A stretch of DNA of 21,506 nucleotides from CAYSGL01 sp964520985 (GTDB taxonomy: Bacteria > Pseudomonadota > Alphaproteobacteria > Micavibrionales > Micavibrionaceae): NCBI GenBank assembly GCA_964520985.1, contig CAZFPB010000018.1:1-21506 (forward strand), in the 5' to 3' direction. Below, in pieces: positions 20,789 through 21,506 of this stretch; positions within the stretch are counted from its first letter, which is position 1; every line of letters starts with the position of its first letter. The position numbers were made by a program, and so were the translations under genes. Under the pieces are notes generated by a model, which did no database searches, was not told where the DNA came from, and worked only from the letters and a program-made list of their open reading frames with translations.

Positions 20789-21506
20789 TTAAGAACTAAT
20801 ATCTTGTTGTACTCCTATCTGCCACTCCTCCACAGTCCATGTGAATGTCATGGTAGCTCCGGAGGCTATACCAGTTGAGAGTTCCTTAAACTCAAAGTAT
20901 AGCTCATGGTTAGAGTAGGCCCGAGCTTGGATAGTAGGTGCGTATAGCCAGGTGCTGGCTATACTATGTAGTGTCGTGGACACCACACTAGTATAACCCA
21001 TACCACTAGACGCGCTACTAGGCATAGGTCTCTCTAAGATAAGAGAGCCACTCGGTGTCCAGGTAGGTAGTAGAGAGGGGTTACTATCCACAGTTATAGT
21101 GCCACAGTTATAGCCAGTGCCATTAGCATGTAGGGTCTCACCTTGGCTCGGGTAGATGAGCTTTAGGTTGAGACACTCTCCAGTACGACTAACGTCCGTG
21201 AGCCTCGTTTGCGTGGAGCTTAGGTCAGCGACTACCACATCAGCGAGCACAGTGGGTCCGAGGTTAACGATGGTACAGTTCTCGTCCATAATAAGGGCAG
21301 AGTTTTCCGCTCTTAGTATAGCATCCTTCCATACGGTCTGGTTACCACTAATGACAGTCTCACCAGAGGCGAAAGCCATGATCCTTCCACCAGGTCCGAC
21401 GGTCATGATACAGTTGACACAGGTACCAGGTGTAATACTTACTGCGTCCCGTATCTCAAAGAGCGTTCCATTAGGGTAAGCTATAAGTTCGAGTCCAACT
21501 CCGGCT
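20789..21506 (-). CDS. Surface-type protein, N-terminus beyond the right edge
   Basis: The frame is open through the right edge; 238 residues are visible. The reading ITPGTCVNCIMTVGPGGRIM, then SGNQTVWKDAILRAENSALI and MDENCTIVNLGPTVLADVVV, shows short strands with turns and N-x-S/T sites, like the beta-rich parts of the surface proteins at 1-2134 and 12532-15067. The C-terminal domain ends TFTWTVEEWQIGVQQDISS. The ATG at 21406 is unlikely to be the true start because coding continues upstream of it. It is probably a virion-surface or secreted protein (inference). It ends 22 nt from the convergent exon 2 stop at 20766. Confidence 0.7.
   Translation of the reverse strand, partial: AGVGLELIAYPNGTLFEIRDAVSITPGTCVNCIMTVGPGGRIMAFASGETVISGNQTVWKDAILRAENSALIMDENCTIVNLGPTVLADVVVADLSSTQTRLTDVSRTGECLNLKLIYPSQGETLHANGTGYNCGTITVDSNPSLLPTWTPSGSLILERPMPSSASSGMGYTSVVSTTLHSIASTWLYAPTIQARAYSNHELYFEFKELSTGIASGATMTFTWTVEEWQIGVQQDISS

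Noticed and set aside
1..21506. CRISPR array, insertion sequence, integrase or bacterial ribosome-binding sites
   Set aside because: No regularly spaced identical repeats, no transposase or recombinase motifs, and no consistent purine-rich sites before starts were seen.

Overview
The window reads as part of the genome of a large eukaryotic dsDNA virus that depends on the host nucleus. I infer this from dense, mostly small, unfamiliar genes on both strands with minimal spacers, two histone H3 homologues, two compact SET-domain proteins, an intact tRNA-Asn gene with a Pol III terminator, several proteins with signal peptides or a membrane segment, and apparent spliceosomal introns. There are no bacterial-type operons or Shine-Dalgarno patterns. 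I cannot name the virus family, and no double-jelly-roll major capsid protein of the usual giant-virus type is visible here.

Layout. At 1-2134 (-) lies most of a large secreted, Asn/Thr-rich surface protein that runs off the left edge. From 2205 to 12510 about twenty small genes alternate almost strictly between strands, in divergent pairs that share short promoter spacers and convergent pairs whose ends touch or overlap. Here lie a CENP-A-like H3 (2662-3306), a canonical-like H3 (8862-9305), two SET proteins (6528-7064 and 7892-8350), several CxxC zinc-binding-type proteins, small single-pass membrane proteins, a kinase-like protein (10609-11688), one clear tRNA and one odd tRNA-like gene. 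From 12532 to the right edge lies a probable virion-structural block. It holds a spliced tail-fibre-like surface protein with 16-residue repeats (12532-15067), a multi-exon gene whose product resembles single-jelly-roll capsid proteins of positive-strand RNA viruses (15288-17501), a 727-residue coiled-coil/proline-rich protein (17641-19824), a basic proline-rich protein with a second exon (19888-20766), and the C-terminal part of another surface-type protein (20789 to the right edge).

How the parts may work together. The H3 proteins and SET enzymes suggest a virus-encoded chromatin module, with methyltransferases and possible H3-tail substrates within 6.7 kb. Four divergent spacers (about 6450, 7610, 8360 and 11760) share a palindromic CGCGACA...TGTCGCG element, which would co-regulate eight genes including both SET genes. 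Many start codons are preceded by a TCATTTT or TCATTTG box. Five candidate introns all begin GTAC, lie in phase 0 and end in AG; the two best have CTAAC branch-point-like sites and join reading frames that otherwise have no credible start. All functional statements are from reading alone; no database search was run.
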